A stretch of DNA of 24,409 nt from an uncultured candidate division WWE3 bacterium (GCA_938004185.1 CALKWN010000066.1:1-24409), one strand, 5' to 3'. Positions 17,317 to 24,002 are shown, numbered from the stretch's first letter. Made by a program: numbers and translations. Notes: generated by a model from the letters alone, not told the origin.

Positions 17317-18258
17317 TTAAAGTATAGACTCAGCTTCTTCTATAAGATCGGCGTCGCCGTGCTTCCTTATATCGTCCAGCAATGTCTTCTTCTCTACAAC
17401 AAAAAGGCCGTGCAGTTCTTCGCTGGATGAGTACAAATCCTTCGAATCGTCGGTCATTATGCAAAGCTGGGCATTGTTCTCGTCCGAAGGAGTGAGCATT
17501 AAAATCCTCTCGAAAAAGTCCTTATCCTTAGATTTGATGTAAACATGCAGCATTGAAAAGGGCTTTATTGCCTTATAGAGAGATAGCCCGGCGTTCATTG
17601 TAAAAGCGTAATCAACACCAGAATTCCTTGAAGATTTGTCAATATTTTGAGCTATATCCTTCAATCCGCCCAATCTGCTCCTGTAGAAAAACATCTGGCT
17701 TTTCGGCGCGTGTGCTTCCTGTTCAGTAATGCTGGAGAAGGTTTCCTTCTCAACAGGAGTATCGACAGAGGATGCTTCTACTCTTTTCGCGTTTTCTTCA
17801 TCAAACTTCTTCGCTGCCGCTCGGAATTTTGCTAACCAGTCAATCGGCTCTTCTTCCACAACCTCTTCTTCAACTTTTTTCTGAGCAACTTTTTCTTCTT
17901 TTTCTTCCTCTACTTCCGGCTCGAGTTCGGGTTCGCCCTCCGTTTCAGGTTGCATCTCTTCTTCAACCTTAGGTTCTTCAGCTACTTTTTCTTTAGTCTT
18001 TGATTTTTTTTCTGGTTCAACCTTTACTTCCTCCTTTTTCTCATCTTTAAATGCTGGTGTAGAAGACTTACCGTCATTGCCATCCGGGTATAAAAAATCA
18101 AGTATATTTTTCTTTGTAAATCTATGACGACCTGTAGCAGTTTTAACTTCTGCTTGCAACTTGTCTTCCTCGATATACCTGTATACCGAACGAAGACTTA
18201 CACCTAAAATATCTGCCACTTCTGTAGACGTATAAAGTTTTTCTTCAAGATTTATCAT
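17317..18258 (-). CDS. HTH (excisionase/MerR-type) DNA-binding protein with acidic linker and C-terminal domain
   Basis: A 313-residue protein. Residues 8-50 (YTSTEVADILGVSLRSVYRYIEEDKL..E..TATGRHRFTKKNI) are a winged-helix HTH_17/MerR-like DNA-binding domain. Residues 55-150 are a low-complexity Glu/Lys/Pro linker. The C-terminal 130 residues (for example FFYRSRLGGLKDIA, YAFTMNAGLSLYKAI, LHVYIK) are a folded domain I do not recognise; a loose similarity to AbiEi-type regulator domains is only a guess. There is no signal peptide. A TTGACA, 18 bases and TACATT end 5 bases before the ATG, and a palindrome overlaps the -35, so self-regulation is plausible. It may control glgA2 downstream or wecG upstream, but neither is shown. 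Confidence 0.7.
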   Translation of the reverse strand: MINLEEKLYTSTEVADILGVSLRSVYRYIEEDKLQAEVKTATGRHRFTKKNILDFLYPDGNDGKSSTPAFKDEKKEEVKVEPEKKSKTKEKVAEEPKVEEEMQPETEGEPELEPEVEEEKEEKVAQKKVEEEVVEEEPIDWLAKFRAAAKKFDEENAKRVEASSVDTPVEKETFSSITEQEAHAPKSQMFFYRSRLGGLKDIAQNIDKSSRNSGVDYAFTMNAGLSLYKAIKPFSMLHVYIKSKDKDFFERILMLTPSDENNAQLCIMTDDSKDLYSSSEELHGLFVVEKKTLLDDIRKHGDADLIEEAESIL

Positions 18259-18263
18259 TACTA

Positions 18264-18293
18264 AATGTAAACACTTGTTCTATATAGTGTCAA
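18264..18293 (-). promoter_or_regulatory. Promoter of the HTH regulator
   Basis: TTGACA (18288-18293), 18-base spacer and TACATT (18264-18269), 5 bases before ATG 18258. The transcript would start at or next to the start codon. Confidence 0.6.
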
Positions 18294-18306
18294 CAGATGA
18301 CTGTTG
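18291..18306. promoter_or_regulatory. Palindromic operator candidate CAACAG-ATGA-CTGTTG
   Basis: A perfect 6-bp inverted repeat with a 4-base centre. It overlaps three bases of the regulator's -35 hexamer. It lies between the regulator start and the stop of the wecG-family gene. It is well placed for autoregulation by the HTH protein. Confidence 0.5.
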
Positions 18307-18347
18307 TAACAATTAGTGTTCCTATATTATGAAAAACTACGATAAAT

Positions 18348-19241
18348 CTATTTGAGGGAGCTGATAAAAACCTTAAATGGGAACGTAGGAAACGCGCTGA
18401 TAATTCGTGTAAAACGCCAAGGTTGGGTAAATAATCGATGCAACCATTCTAGGTTATTTTGTATAACTATTTCACTAGGTTTCTTACTTACGCCTGACAA
18501 GTAATCGAAGGTGCCGCCAACACCTACCCCAATTTTACAGGGAATTTTTGGCAAATTACGTACCATCCACGACTCCTGTTTTTTCTGCCCGTAAGCAACA
18601 AGAATAAAATCTACGCTCTCGATGCCTCTTTCTTCCATACATTTTTTTATGTAGTGAATTGTAGAAATGTCATCATCAGGTTTATACGAAAATCGCGATG
18701 TGCTACCGACTATTTTTATTTTCGGATATCTTTTACTTATACTTTCAGCGACAATAGTTGCTATATCTTCACCGTTATGTATGGGTTTCCCCTTTTTGTC
18801 TCTTACCATACCCCCTAAAAGGAATACAGAGTAACCTTTGGCTGCGCAGAGCTCAAATATTTTTTCTGAAACCGCCACACCTGTGATTTTGGGAGCGAAG
18901 TTACTCCTTTTAAAAAAAGAGGAATAAACAGTGGCGGCACCATAGTAAAGACCTGAAATAAACTTGGGAAAAAAAGAGCCACAAACTGTAGACATTTTAC
19001 GTTTATAATAATCGGCCATTACTATTCCCGACCCATCCGGCAAAGACAAACTAGCGTTATTTATCATATCTCTGAAACCGGTGTCTTTTTGAGCAGCCAT
19101 TATAAATTCAGGGTTTGTTGTACAAATGTAATTGGACTTATTTTCGATAAGATGGTTTTCGAGTATACGAGTCACATCTTCAATTTCATATCCCAAGTCA
19201 ACATCAACACCAAGTATAGAAACACGCCTGTAATCTGACAT
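18348..19241 (-). CDS. WecG/TagA/CpsF family glycosyltransferase
   Basis: A 297-residue GT26-family enzyme. Family members transfer N-acetylmannosamine or a related sugar to a lipid-linked acceptor in wall teichoic acid, enterobacterial common antigen or capsule synthesis. Motifs are TTNPEF (41-46), SLPDGSGIV with the catalytic-site Asp69, VFLLGG, VDFILVAYGQKKQESW, IGVGVGGTFDYLSG, and the C-terminal membrane-binding segment LEWLHRLFTQPWRFTRI. About 35 extra residues follow Asp69 compared with the common LL..PLPERVTG arrangement. ATG 19241 is chosen because TATAAT (19249-19254) sits 7 bases upstream with TTAACG 17 bases further; the longer frame to 19367 would run through this promoter. A role in surface polysaccharide synthesis is likely; the sugar is unknown. 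Confidence 0.88.
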   Translation of the reverse strand: MSDYRRVSILGVDVDLGYEIEDVTRILENHLIENKSNYICTTNPEFIMAAQKDTGFRDMINNASLSLPDGSGIVMADYYKRKMSTVCGSFFPKFISGLYYGAATVYSSFFKRSNFAPKITGVAVSEKIFELCAAKGYSVFLLGGMVRDKKGKPIHNGEDIATIVAESISKRYPKIKIVGSTSRFSYKPDDDISTIHYIKKCMEERGIESVDFILVAYGQKKQESWMVRNLPKIPCKIGVGVGGTFDYLSGVSKKPSEIVIQNNLEWLHRLFTQPWRFTRIISAFPTFPFKVFISSLK

Positions 19242-19248
19242 ATACCTA

Positions 19249-19277
19249 ATTATACATTGTCTGCCCAATCCCGTTAA
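19249..19277 (-). promoter_or_regulatory. Promoter of the wecG-family gene
   Basis: TTAACG (19272-19277), 17 bases, perfect TATAAT (19249-19254), 7 bases before ATG 19241. Confidence 0.65.
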
Positions 19278-19324
19278 CGTATATTTAAAGGGGCTTACTT
19301 TATTCAAATATCCTATTTTTCTGG

Positions 19325-19330
19325 TAAAAT
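19325..19330 (+). promoter_or_regulatory. -10 element of the PEGA-protein gene
   Basis: TAAAAT 13 bases before ATG 19344, with TTCAAA (19303-19308) 16 bases upstream as a weak -35. It is divergent from the wecG-family promoter about 70 bp away. Confidence 0.45.
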
Positions 19331-19343
19331 AGGCGATAGCTAT

Positions 19344-20522
19344 ATGTCTCCAGAAAAGAAAAAACAAATAAATAAGAGGGTCAGTATGTTGGAAAGAATA
19401 CTGACAATCGTTGTAATTATAGGCATTACTTCTGCTCTCTATCTCTACACATCGGGTTACAGACTCGACAAAGATAAAGGATCCATAGATCTGTCTAAAA
19501 CGGGCATGATCAGCGCTAAATCAATACCGGATGGGGCCAGTGTCTTCCTAGACGGAAAACTCATGACAGCTACAAACGATACCATTTCCGGTATTGTTCC
19601 GGGTAAGCATGTCGTGAAAATAGAAAAAAAAGGTTTTGTGACTTGGGAAAAAGAGATTGAGATATACGAAGAGCTGGTGACAGATATCACTGCCGTACTA
19701 GTATCACAGAGCCCAAGATTAGAACCCATGACAAACACGGGTGCGAGATTCCCCAGCATCTCCCCTTCGCAAAACAAAATCGCTTACTTTTCCGATTTAG
19801 GAGAAAAGCCGGGCGTTTGGATAACATCCCTATCTGGAGCGGGGATAGGTCTGTTCAGGAGCACCACGTCTCTGGCTATACAAGACACAAAGTTTGTAAA
19901 GTATTCCCAAGGATTAAATATTGAGTGGTCACCCGACGAAACGCAATTACTGGTTGAGCTTAGTAACGGCACCCACTCTTTAATCGACCTTACAATTAAC
20001 ACTGCACAAACTATATCTGACGTTGCCAAAGTAAGACAGGAATGGCAGGAATTAGTGCTTGAAAAGCGTATGGTCCTCATAGAAAAGCTGGAAATCCCCG
20101 AAAATATTAGACAACTTGCCATGTCGACTAAATCTTTCTGGGCTCCTGATGACAAAAAATTTCTGTATACAGTACAGAACGGTGAAAATCTTGAGTACAG
20201 AATATACAACTTTGAACGCCCGATACCCATTGGGGAGAAGATAGAAACCACAGCTTTAGTCACTAAGCTCTCCGATCCCCAACCAAAAATTTCCTGGTAT
20301 TCAGACAGCTTCCACCTTATTTTACTCGAGGGAAACGTAGAAGAAGAAAAAAGAGGTGTAATATCCCTAATCAGAATTGACGGTACAAACAAAGTTGAGG
20401 TCTACAACAACACACTCTTTTATAACGAAGTCTATTCTGCTCCAAACGGAGATAAATTTATAATCCTAACGTCATTCAAATCCGGAGAACAGACGGACCT
20501 ATACACTATCGGAATAAGATAA
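19344..20522 (+). CDS. Membrane-anchored PEGA-domain protein with beta-propeller-like repeats
   Basis: A 392-residue protein with a Lys-rich N-terminus, one transmembrane helix (about residues 17-37, ILTIVVIIGITSALYLY), a PEGA domain (about 50-115; SIPDGASVFLDGK, VPGKHVVKIEKKGFVTWEKE) and a region with five WD/TolB-like motifs (SPSQNKIAYFSD, WSPDETQLLVEL, WAPDDKKFLYTV, WYSDSFHLILL, SAPNGDKFIIL), suggesting a partial beta-propeller. It is predicted to face outward, possibly binding glycan or protein; no enzymatic motif is seen. The start is uncertain. ATG 19344 has a -10 element 13 bases upstream, while ATG 19386 has AGAGGG 6 bases upstream and would give 378 residues starting MLERILTIVV. It is convergent with the sortase gene. 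Confidence 0.75.
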   Translation: MSPEKKKQINKRVSMLERILTIVVIIGITSALYLYTSGYRLDKDKGSIDLSKTGMISAKSIPDGASVFLDGKLMTATNDTISGIVPGKHVVKIEKKGFVTWEKEIEIYEELVTDITAVLVSQSPRLEPMTNTGARFPSISPSQNKIAYFSDLGEKPGVWITSLSGAGIGLFRSTTSLAIQDTKFVKYSQGLNIEWSPDETQLLVELSNGTHSLIDLTINTAQTISDVAKVRQEWQELVLEKRMVLIEKLEIPENIRQLAMSTKSFWAPDDKKFLYTVQNGENLEYRIYNFERPIPIGEKIETTALVTKLSDPQPKISWYSDSFHLILLEGNVEEEKRGVISLIRIDGTNKVEVYNNTLFYNEVYSAPNGDKFIILTSFKSGEQTDLYTIGIR

Positions 20523-20556
20523 CGCCGCTACTATTAACAACATTAACAATCGGGAT

Positions 20557-21228
20557 CTACTTCTCTACTACTTCTTTCAGTACAGCAGTAACTACAAACC
20601 TGTTTATTGTAGTACCCGGAGGATCGCATGTTTGCAATGTTAGTACAGGTTCCAACACGGGTCTTAAAAGCGGGCTTGTTTCCCACCCCTTCAAAACCTC
20701 TTTATTTGTAACTTCATAAATATACTGATCCCCTTCATAAAAAACATGTATTCTATCTCCGTAATTAAGCTTTCTCAACAAATTAAAAACTGACGCGTAG
20801 CCACCTAAATCAAAAAAGTTAAGGGAAGCATGTGCAAATAAATACACGTTCCCCGGATCTCGTGATGGGTAGGACGACGTAGAGGCGTGCGCAATACCAT
20901 GCTTCAAAGCCTCCTCGTATGCCTTGGGGTCAATAACTGACACATCGGCGATAATAGGAGCGTTTACTCCTATCCTTTCAATAACTATTGAAAACTCTGT
21001 ATCTACAGGCTTTATACTTATCAGCTCGGAAGACAGGAATCTTCCGAAAATGCTATCCTCTACCCCGCCTTCTGCATTTAGCTTGTATTCCTGGTTTTTC
21101 AGTTCTTTTAAATAAAACCATAGCTCATCCTTTATTAGAGGACCGAAAGATATGCCCAAAAACAATACTCCGATAACTATTAACAACGATGAAATTTTAA
21201 GAGTCTTTTTCTTAAACGGATTTAACAT
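20557..21228 (-). CDS. Sortase family transpeptidase
   Basis: A 223-residue sortase: an N-terminal membrane anchor (about 11-32) followed by the sortase beta-barrel. The catalytic triad is readable as H133 (LFAHAS), C201 (TLQTCDP) and R210 (NRFVV). The first segment contains the usual IxRIGVNAPI-like strand. Sortases cleave a sorting signal and join the protein to the envelope or to pilin subunits. The subclass (D/E-like by motif spacing) is uncertain. No LPXTG-type substrate is visible in the window, so targets lie elsewhere or use another signal. ATG 21228 is chosen because the frame upstream is only antisense to the redox gene. It is divergent from the thioredoxin gene across 28 bp that contain both promoters. 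Confidence 0.88.
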   Translation of the reverse strand: MLNPFKKKTLKISSLLIVIGVLFLGISFGPLIKDELWFYLKELKNQEYKLNAEGGVEDSIFGRFLSSELISIKPVDTEFSIVIERIGVNAPIIADVSVIDPKAYEEALKHGIAHASTSSYPSRDPGNVYLFAHASLNFFDLGGYASVFNLLRKLNYGDRIHVFYEGDQYIYEVTNKEVLKGWETSPLLRPVLEPVLTLQTCDPPGTTINRFVVTAVLKEVVEK

Positions 21229-21250
21229 ATGCTCTGTCTCATTGTACAAT
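21222..21250 (+). promoter_or_regulatory. Promoter of the thioredoxin operon, sharing a palindromic -10 with the sortase promoter
   Basis: TTAACA (21222-21227; five of six), 17 bases and TACAAT (21245-21250), 6 bases before ATG 21257. The perfect palindrome ATTGTACAAT (21241-21250) also reads TACAAT on the minus strand, 12 bases before the sortase ATG, with TTAAAA 17 bases upstream of it. Confidence 0.65.
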
Positions 21251-21256
21251 ATCAAA

Positions 21257-21529
21257 ATGAAAGTTTTAAAAATTGGAGCTGTTTGGTGTTCCGGATGCTT
21301 GGTTATGCGACCAATATGGAAAAAGGTAGAGCAGGAAAATCCCTGGCTTAAAACCGAGTATTTTGAGTACGATGAAAGCCCTGAAATTATAAAAAAATAT
21401 GAGTTGGAAGCGGGGCATCTCCCGACATTTATTTTCCTGGACTCTGGGGGGCAGGAAATAAAACGAACAAGCGGCGAGATAAGCGAAAAAGAAATCCTAA
21501 AGATTATTGAAGAATGTAAGGACAAATAA
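21257..21529 (+). CDS. Thioredoxin-like protein
   Basis: A 90-residue minimal thioredoxin fold with the redox motif W10-C-S-G-C14 and the cis-proline site HLPTF (P56). There is no signal peptide, so it is cytoplasmic. It is about 15 residues shorter than classical thioredoxin. ATG 21257 is used rather than the longer frame from 21152, because the upstream part is antisense to the sortase and a TTAACA-17-TACAAT promoter ends 6 bases before this ATG. Three bases separate it from the membrane thiol transporter, so the pair probably works together: the cytoplasmic thioredoxin could feed electrons to the membrane protein for reduction of exported thiols, or the pair could balance disulfide formation. 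Confidence 0.88.
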   Translation: MKVLKIGAVWCSGCLVMRPIWKKVEQENPWLKTEYFEYDESPEIIKKYELEAGHLPTFIFLDSGGQEIKRTSGEISEKEILKIIEECKDK

Positions 21530-21532
21530 ATA

Positions 21533-22936
21533 ATGAGATCGAAACTCACTTTTTCTTTACTAATTGTGACTTTAGCTGTAACAGCAATTGGGGTTTTTAC
21601 CTCTATTTCGGGAAAAAACGTGCTGGCCTCTGAATTAAAGCAGCCTGAAGAGACAGCCTCTTTTGAGATCCACCTGTTTGAAAGTCTGACCTGCCCGCAC
21701 TGTAGAAGAGAAATAGAGTTTTTCGAAGAAATTGCAGGGAAGTATCCAAGTATTGTGGTCAAAGCATATGAAGTATCCCAAAATGAGCAAAATCTCAAAT
21801 TACTGGTCGAGGTGGGTAAAGCACTCGACGTCAACGTAGGAGGAATACCCTTTTTGGTAATAGGGGAAGAGACAATTATAGGTTTCGGGAGTCCCGAAAC
21901 TACAGGAGTTGAAATAATGGAAAGGCTTGATGCTACTCTATCCGATACTCCGAACGACGTCGTAAAACAAATTCTCGAAGAAAATTCGCGGATCAAACCT
22001 GTATTTACAATTATAAAAGGTGCATACATCGAAGGGGAACCCGAAGATATTGTCGGTGAAGATATTGCCGAAACTGAAGAAGCAAATGAGAATGAAGGAA
22101 ACGAATCCGGCGGTGAGCTAGGTGGGAACGAAACTATAGAACCCGAAGAAAGCTCGGATACCGCGGTCACAGATGACGCCGGACAAGAACCTTCCCAAAA
22201 TAAACCTGTGTTTGAACTCAAACTTGATCCCGAAGTCTTACCTCTTCCGGTTTTTACCTTTTTTATAGCTCTTATGGACGGATTTAATCCGTGCGCTATG
22301 TGGGCTCTTCTGTTTTTGATAAGTGTCTTATTAAGGGTAGACGCCAGAAAAAAAATGTGGCTACTTGGAGGAACATTCATATTAACATCGGGAGTGGTTT
22401 ACTTCCTGTTTCTCGCGGCCTGGTTAAACTTTTTCCTAATTGTCGGCTACGCCATGATAGTCAGGTATCTTGTGGGCGCGTTTGCACTGGGGTTGGGCGC
22501 TTACTATTTATACGATTTTTATAAAAATAAGGGTGGCTGCGTCGTTACATCAAACGAAAAAAGAAGAAATGTTTTGGAGCGTATCAAGCAGGTGGTTTTA
22601 AGCGAACATCTCGGTATAGCTATATTAGGGATGATTGTACTGGCAGGGGCTGTAAATATGATAGAGCTCCTATGTTCCGCGGGTCTGCCTGCTGTTTACA
22701 CAAAAGTATTGAGTATGAGTGATTTGCCTACATGGCAGTATTATCTTTATCTTGTCTTCTACATAATAATATTTATGCTCGACGATATGGTTGTTTTTAT
22801 TGGCGCGATGATAACCATGGAAGCTTTCGGAATCAAAAACAAATATGCTAAGTATTCTCACTTAGTAGGAGGTATTATCGTCTTCCTGATAGGACTTGCA
22901 CTAATATTTAAACCCGAGCTACTATCTCTAAGCTAA
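21533..22936 (+). CDS. Exported thioredoxin domain fused to a CcdA/DsbD-like membrane domain
   Basis: A 467-residue membrane protein. A signal sequence (to about residue 32, VLA|S) is followed by an extracytoplasmic thioredoxin fold with CPHC (C54, C57) and a cis-Pro at GGIPF. Then come an acidic Glu/Asp/Gly-rich linker (about 165-225) and about six transmembrane helices. The membrane part carries two cysteines in CcdA/DsbD-like positions, NPC (C254) and LLCSAG (C381), which in that family relay electrons across the membrane. Unlike classical DsbD, the thioredoxin domain precedes the membrane domain and no C-terminal one follows. It is co-transcribed with the small thioredoxin. The role is thiol-disulfide exchange at the cell surface; the direction (reduction or oxidation) is not proven, though CPHC is also the DsbA motif. 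Confidence 0.83.
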   Translation: MRSKLTFSLLIVTLAVTAIGVFTSISGKNVLASELKQPEETASFEIHLFESLTCPHCRREIEFFEEIAGKYPSIVVKAYEVSQNEQNLKLLVEVGKALDVNVGGIPFLVIGEETIIGFGSPETTGVEIMERLDATLSDTPNDVVKQILEENSRIKPVFTIIKGAYIEGEPEDIVGEDIAETEEANENEGNESGGELGGNETIEPEESSDTAVTDDAGQEPSQNKPVFELKLDPEVLPLPVFTFFIALMDGFNPCAMWALLFLISVLLRVDARKKMWLLGGTFILTSGVVYFLFLAAWLNFFLIVGYAMIVRYLVGAFALGLGAYYLYDFYKNKGGCVVTSNEKRRNVLERIKQVVLSEHLGIAILGMIVLAGAVNMIELLCSAGLPAVYTKVLSMSDLPTWQYYLYLVFYIIIFMLDDMVVFIGAMITMEAFGIKNKYAKYSHLVGGIIVFLIGLALIFKPELLSLS

Positions 22937-22942
22937 AAACTG

Positions 22943-22970
22943 TTGACATTTGAAAATATTTTGTTACACT
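22943..22970 (+). promoter_or_regulatory. Promoter of the candidate small RNA
   Basis: A perfect TTGACA (22943-22948), 16-base spacer and TACACT (22965-22970) preceded by TGT, an extended -10. It starts 7 bases after the stop of the redox gene. Confidence 0.65.
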
Positions 22971-22976
22971 TACCGG

Positions 22977-23040
22977 GCATGTTGGGGAAACTCAACGTGC
23001 ACTGAAAGAGGTTTGGGACTTGTTCCCAAACCTCTTTTTG
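22977..23040 (+). ncRNA. Candidate ~64-nt small RNA with two hairpins
   Basis: The predicted transcript begins at or near 22977. It folds into hairpin 1, GCATGTTG / CAACGTGC (22977-23000; one G-U), and then a terminator hairpin, and contains no open reading frame of note. It has its own promoter and terminator between two protein genes on the same strand, and the next gene has a separate promoter. The family is not recognised. It could instead be a promoter-proximal decoy or an elaborate terminator region for the redox operon. Confidence 0.5.
23008..23040 (+). terminator. Strong intrinsic terminator
   Basis: A perfect 11-bp stem GAGGTTTGGGA / TCCCAAACCTC (23008-23018 with 23024-23034), five-base loop, then TTTTTG. 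It ends the candidate small RNA and any read-through from the redox operon. Confidence 0.9.
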
Positions 23041-23127
23041 TTTCGGAATTTATTTTTGTACATTACTAACCTATATAGCCACTCGGGCAATACGACCACG
23101 TAATTTAATATTTTTGAAGAAATAATC

Positions 23128-23136
23128 TGATACAAT
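23128..23136 (+). promoter_or_regulatory. Extended -10 before the carbinolamine dehydratase gene
   Basis: TGA then TACAAT, 6 bases before ATG 23143. No clear -35. It fits the leaderless pattern seen at other genes. Confidence 0.5.
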
Positions 23137-23142
23137 GCGGTG

Positions 23143-23397
23143 ATGGTGGATAATAGATTATCAAATAAGTGGGTTGAAAGTTCCGGCAAGTTGAAACTTT
23201 CTTTGGAACTAAACAATTTTTCGGAGTGTATTGATTTAATAGATAAAATCGCGGGGTTGGCAGAAAAACAGAACCATCACCCCAACATGCACGTTACTGA
23301 TTATAAAAAAATAACAATTGAAGTTTACACTCATTCTGAAGATAAAATCACGGAAAAAGATTACAGCTCAGCACACGAGATAGATAAACTTTTATAA
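23143..23397 (+). CDS. Pterin-4a-carbinolamine dehydratase
   Basis: An 84-residue protein with the PCD/DCoH signature: EKQNHHPNMHVTDYKKI (active-site H45, H46, P47), then VYTH (H64), ITEKDYSSAHEID. PCD dehydrates 4a-hydroxytetrahydrobiopterin during aromatic amino-acid hydroxylation and in some bacteria aids molybdopterin or pterin metabolism. No hydroxylase or pterin gene is in the window, so its use here is unclear. ATG 23143 is preferred over GTG 23140 because TGA-TACAAT (extended -10, 23128-23136) ends 6 bases before it. The length is slightly below the usual 95-110, missing part of the first helix. Confidence 0.85.
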   Translation: MVDNRLSNKWVESSGKLKLSLELNNFSECIDLIDKIAGLAEKQNHHPNMHVTDYKKITIEVYTHSEDKITEKDYSSAHEIDKLL

Positions 23398-23407
23398 ATT
23401 TAATTTA

Positions 23408-23425
23408 TGGTCGGGGTGGGCGGAC
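23408..23425 (-). repeat. Second copy of the tRNA-Pro 3' end
   Basis: An 18-base exact match to 23553-23570. It contains the CCA, the discriminator base, the whole 3' acceptor strand, the 3' T-stem strand and two T-loop bases. It lies 145 bp downstream of the intact gene in the direction of transcription. The rest of the tRNA is not present. Confidence 0.9.
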
Positions 23426-23510
23426 AACCGTTCGCTTTGTTCACTGTCATTTGTCTGCAACAAATGGACGAACCGACAGCGTTGCTACATTTCGACCCGT
23501 GCTACCCACT

Positions 23511-23552
23511 AACAAAAAATGGCTACCACCTACGGTGATACCCATTTTTTGC
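23511..23552 (-). terminator. Terminator immediately after tRNA-Pro
   Basis: AAAAAATGG (23514-23522) pairs with CCATTTTTT (23542-23550), with an inner CACC/GGTG stem. On the minus strand it starts two bases after the tRNA CCA and ends in six T. It works as a bidirectional terminator in form; there is no + strand gene reaching it except the dehydratase. Confidence 0.75.
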
Positions 23553-23629
23553 TGGTCGGGGTGGGCGGACTCGAACCGCCGGCCTCACGTACCCGAAACG
23601 TGCACTCTAGCCAACTGAGCTACACCCCG
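23553..23629 (-). tRNA. tRNA-Pro (CGG)
   Basis: A complete 77-base cloverleaf: acceptor CGGGGTG/CACCCCG with the C1-G72 pair typical of bacterial tRNA-Pro, D-stem GCTC/GAGT, anticodon stem CACGT/ACGTG with loop TTCGGGT (anticodon CGG, positions 23593-23595), T-stem GGCGG/CCGCC, discriminator A and an encoded CCA. It reads CCG codons. Confidence 0.96.
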
Positions 23630-23663
23630 TCAAAGCCAATATATGCGCTTAAATAACCCTCAA

Positions 23664-23684
23664 TGGTGCCCCCGGCAGGAATTG
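23664..23684 (-). repeat. Second copy of the tRNA-Arg 3' end
   Basis: A 21-base exact match to 23806-23826: CCA, discriminator, 3' acceptor strand, 3' T-stem strand and five T-loop bases. It lies 142 bp downstream of the intact tRNA-Arg. The sequence between the copies (23685-23805) is strikingly GC-rich compared with the rest of the window and holds hairpins such as CCGCC-TACT-GGCGG and GGCAC-CGTC-GTGCC. I see no gene in it. Confidence 0.9.
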
Positions 23685-23805
23685 GTCACGCGTTCCCGCC
23701 TACTGGCGGTCCGCTCGACCCCGGCTCGGCACCGTCGTGCCTGCGCCATTCAATTCCCCCTTCGGGCAGAAACCCGGCCGTCACAACAAGCGACGCTCGT
23801 GTTTC

Positions 23806-23880
23806 TGGTGCCCCCGGCAGGAATTGAACCTGCATCTTATTCTTAGGAGGAACACGTTCTATCCGTTGAACTACGGGAGC
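23806..23880 (-). tRNA. tRNA-Arg (CCU)
   Basis: A complete 75-base cloverleaf: acceptor GCTCCCG/CGGGGGC, D-stem GTTC/GAAC, anticodon stem TGTTC/GAATA with loop CTCCTAA (anticodon CCT, 23845-23847), T-stem GCAGG/CCTGC, loop TTCAATT, discriminator A and encoded CCA. It reads AGG codons. It is upstream of tRNA-Pro and may be co-transcribed with it. Confidence 0.96.
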
Positions 23881-23891
23881 AAGACAGTAAG

Positions 23892-23897
23892 ATTTTA
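23892..23897 (-). promoter_or_regulatory. -10 element of tRNA-Arg
   Basis: TAAAAT (within GATAAAAT) 11 bases upstream of the mature tRNA 5' end. The -35 region is AT-rich without a clear hexamer. Confidence 0.4.
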
Positions 23898-24002
23898 TCA
23901 CACAAACAAATAAAATTGGCTATCAAGATCAGAAAATCCAGCGACTCCAACACAGTATTTTAAAAGATGCTCCCCTACTAACCTCTAACCCCCTACTTAC
24001 TC

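Noticed and set aside
21229..22380. Open frame extending the sortase by about 380 residues on the minus strand
   Set aside because: It is antisense to the thioredoxin fusion, low in complexity, and has no sortase-like content; the ATG at 21228 gives a normal sortase with a signal anchor.
23643..23901. Open frames of 67 and 71 residues across the tRNA-Arg region
   Set aside because: They overlap the complete tRNA and its duplicated 3' end; no promoter-start pattern or known domain.
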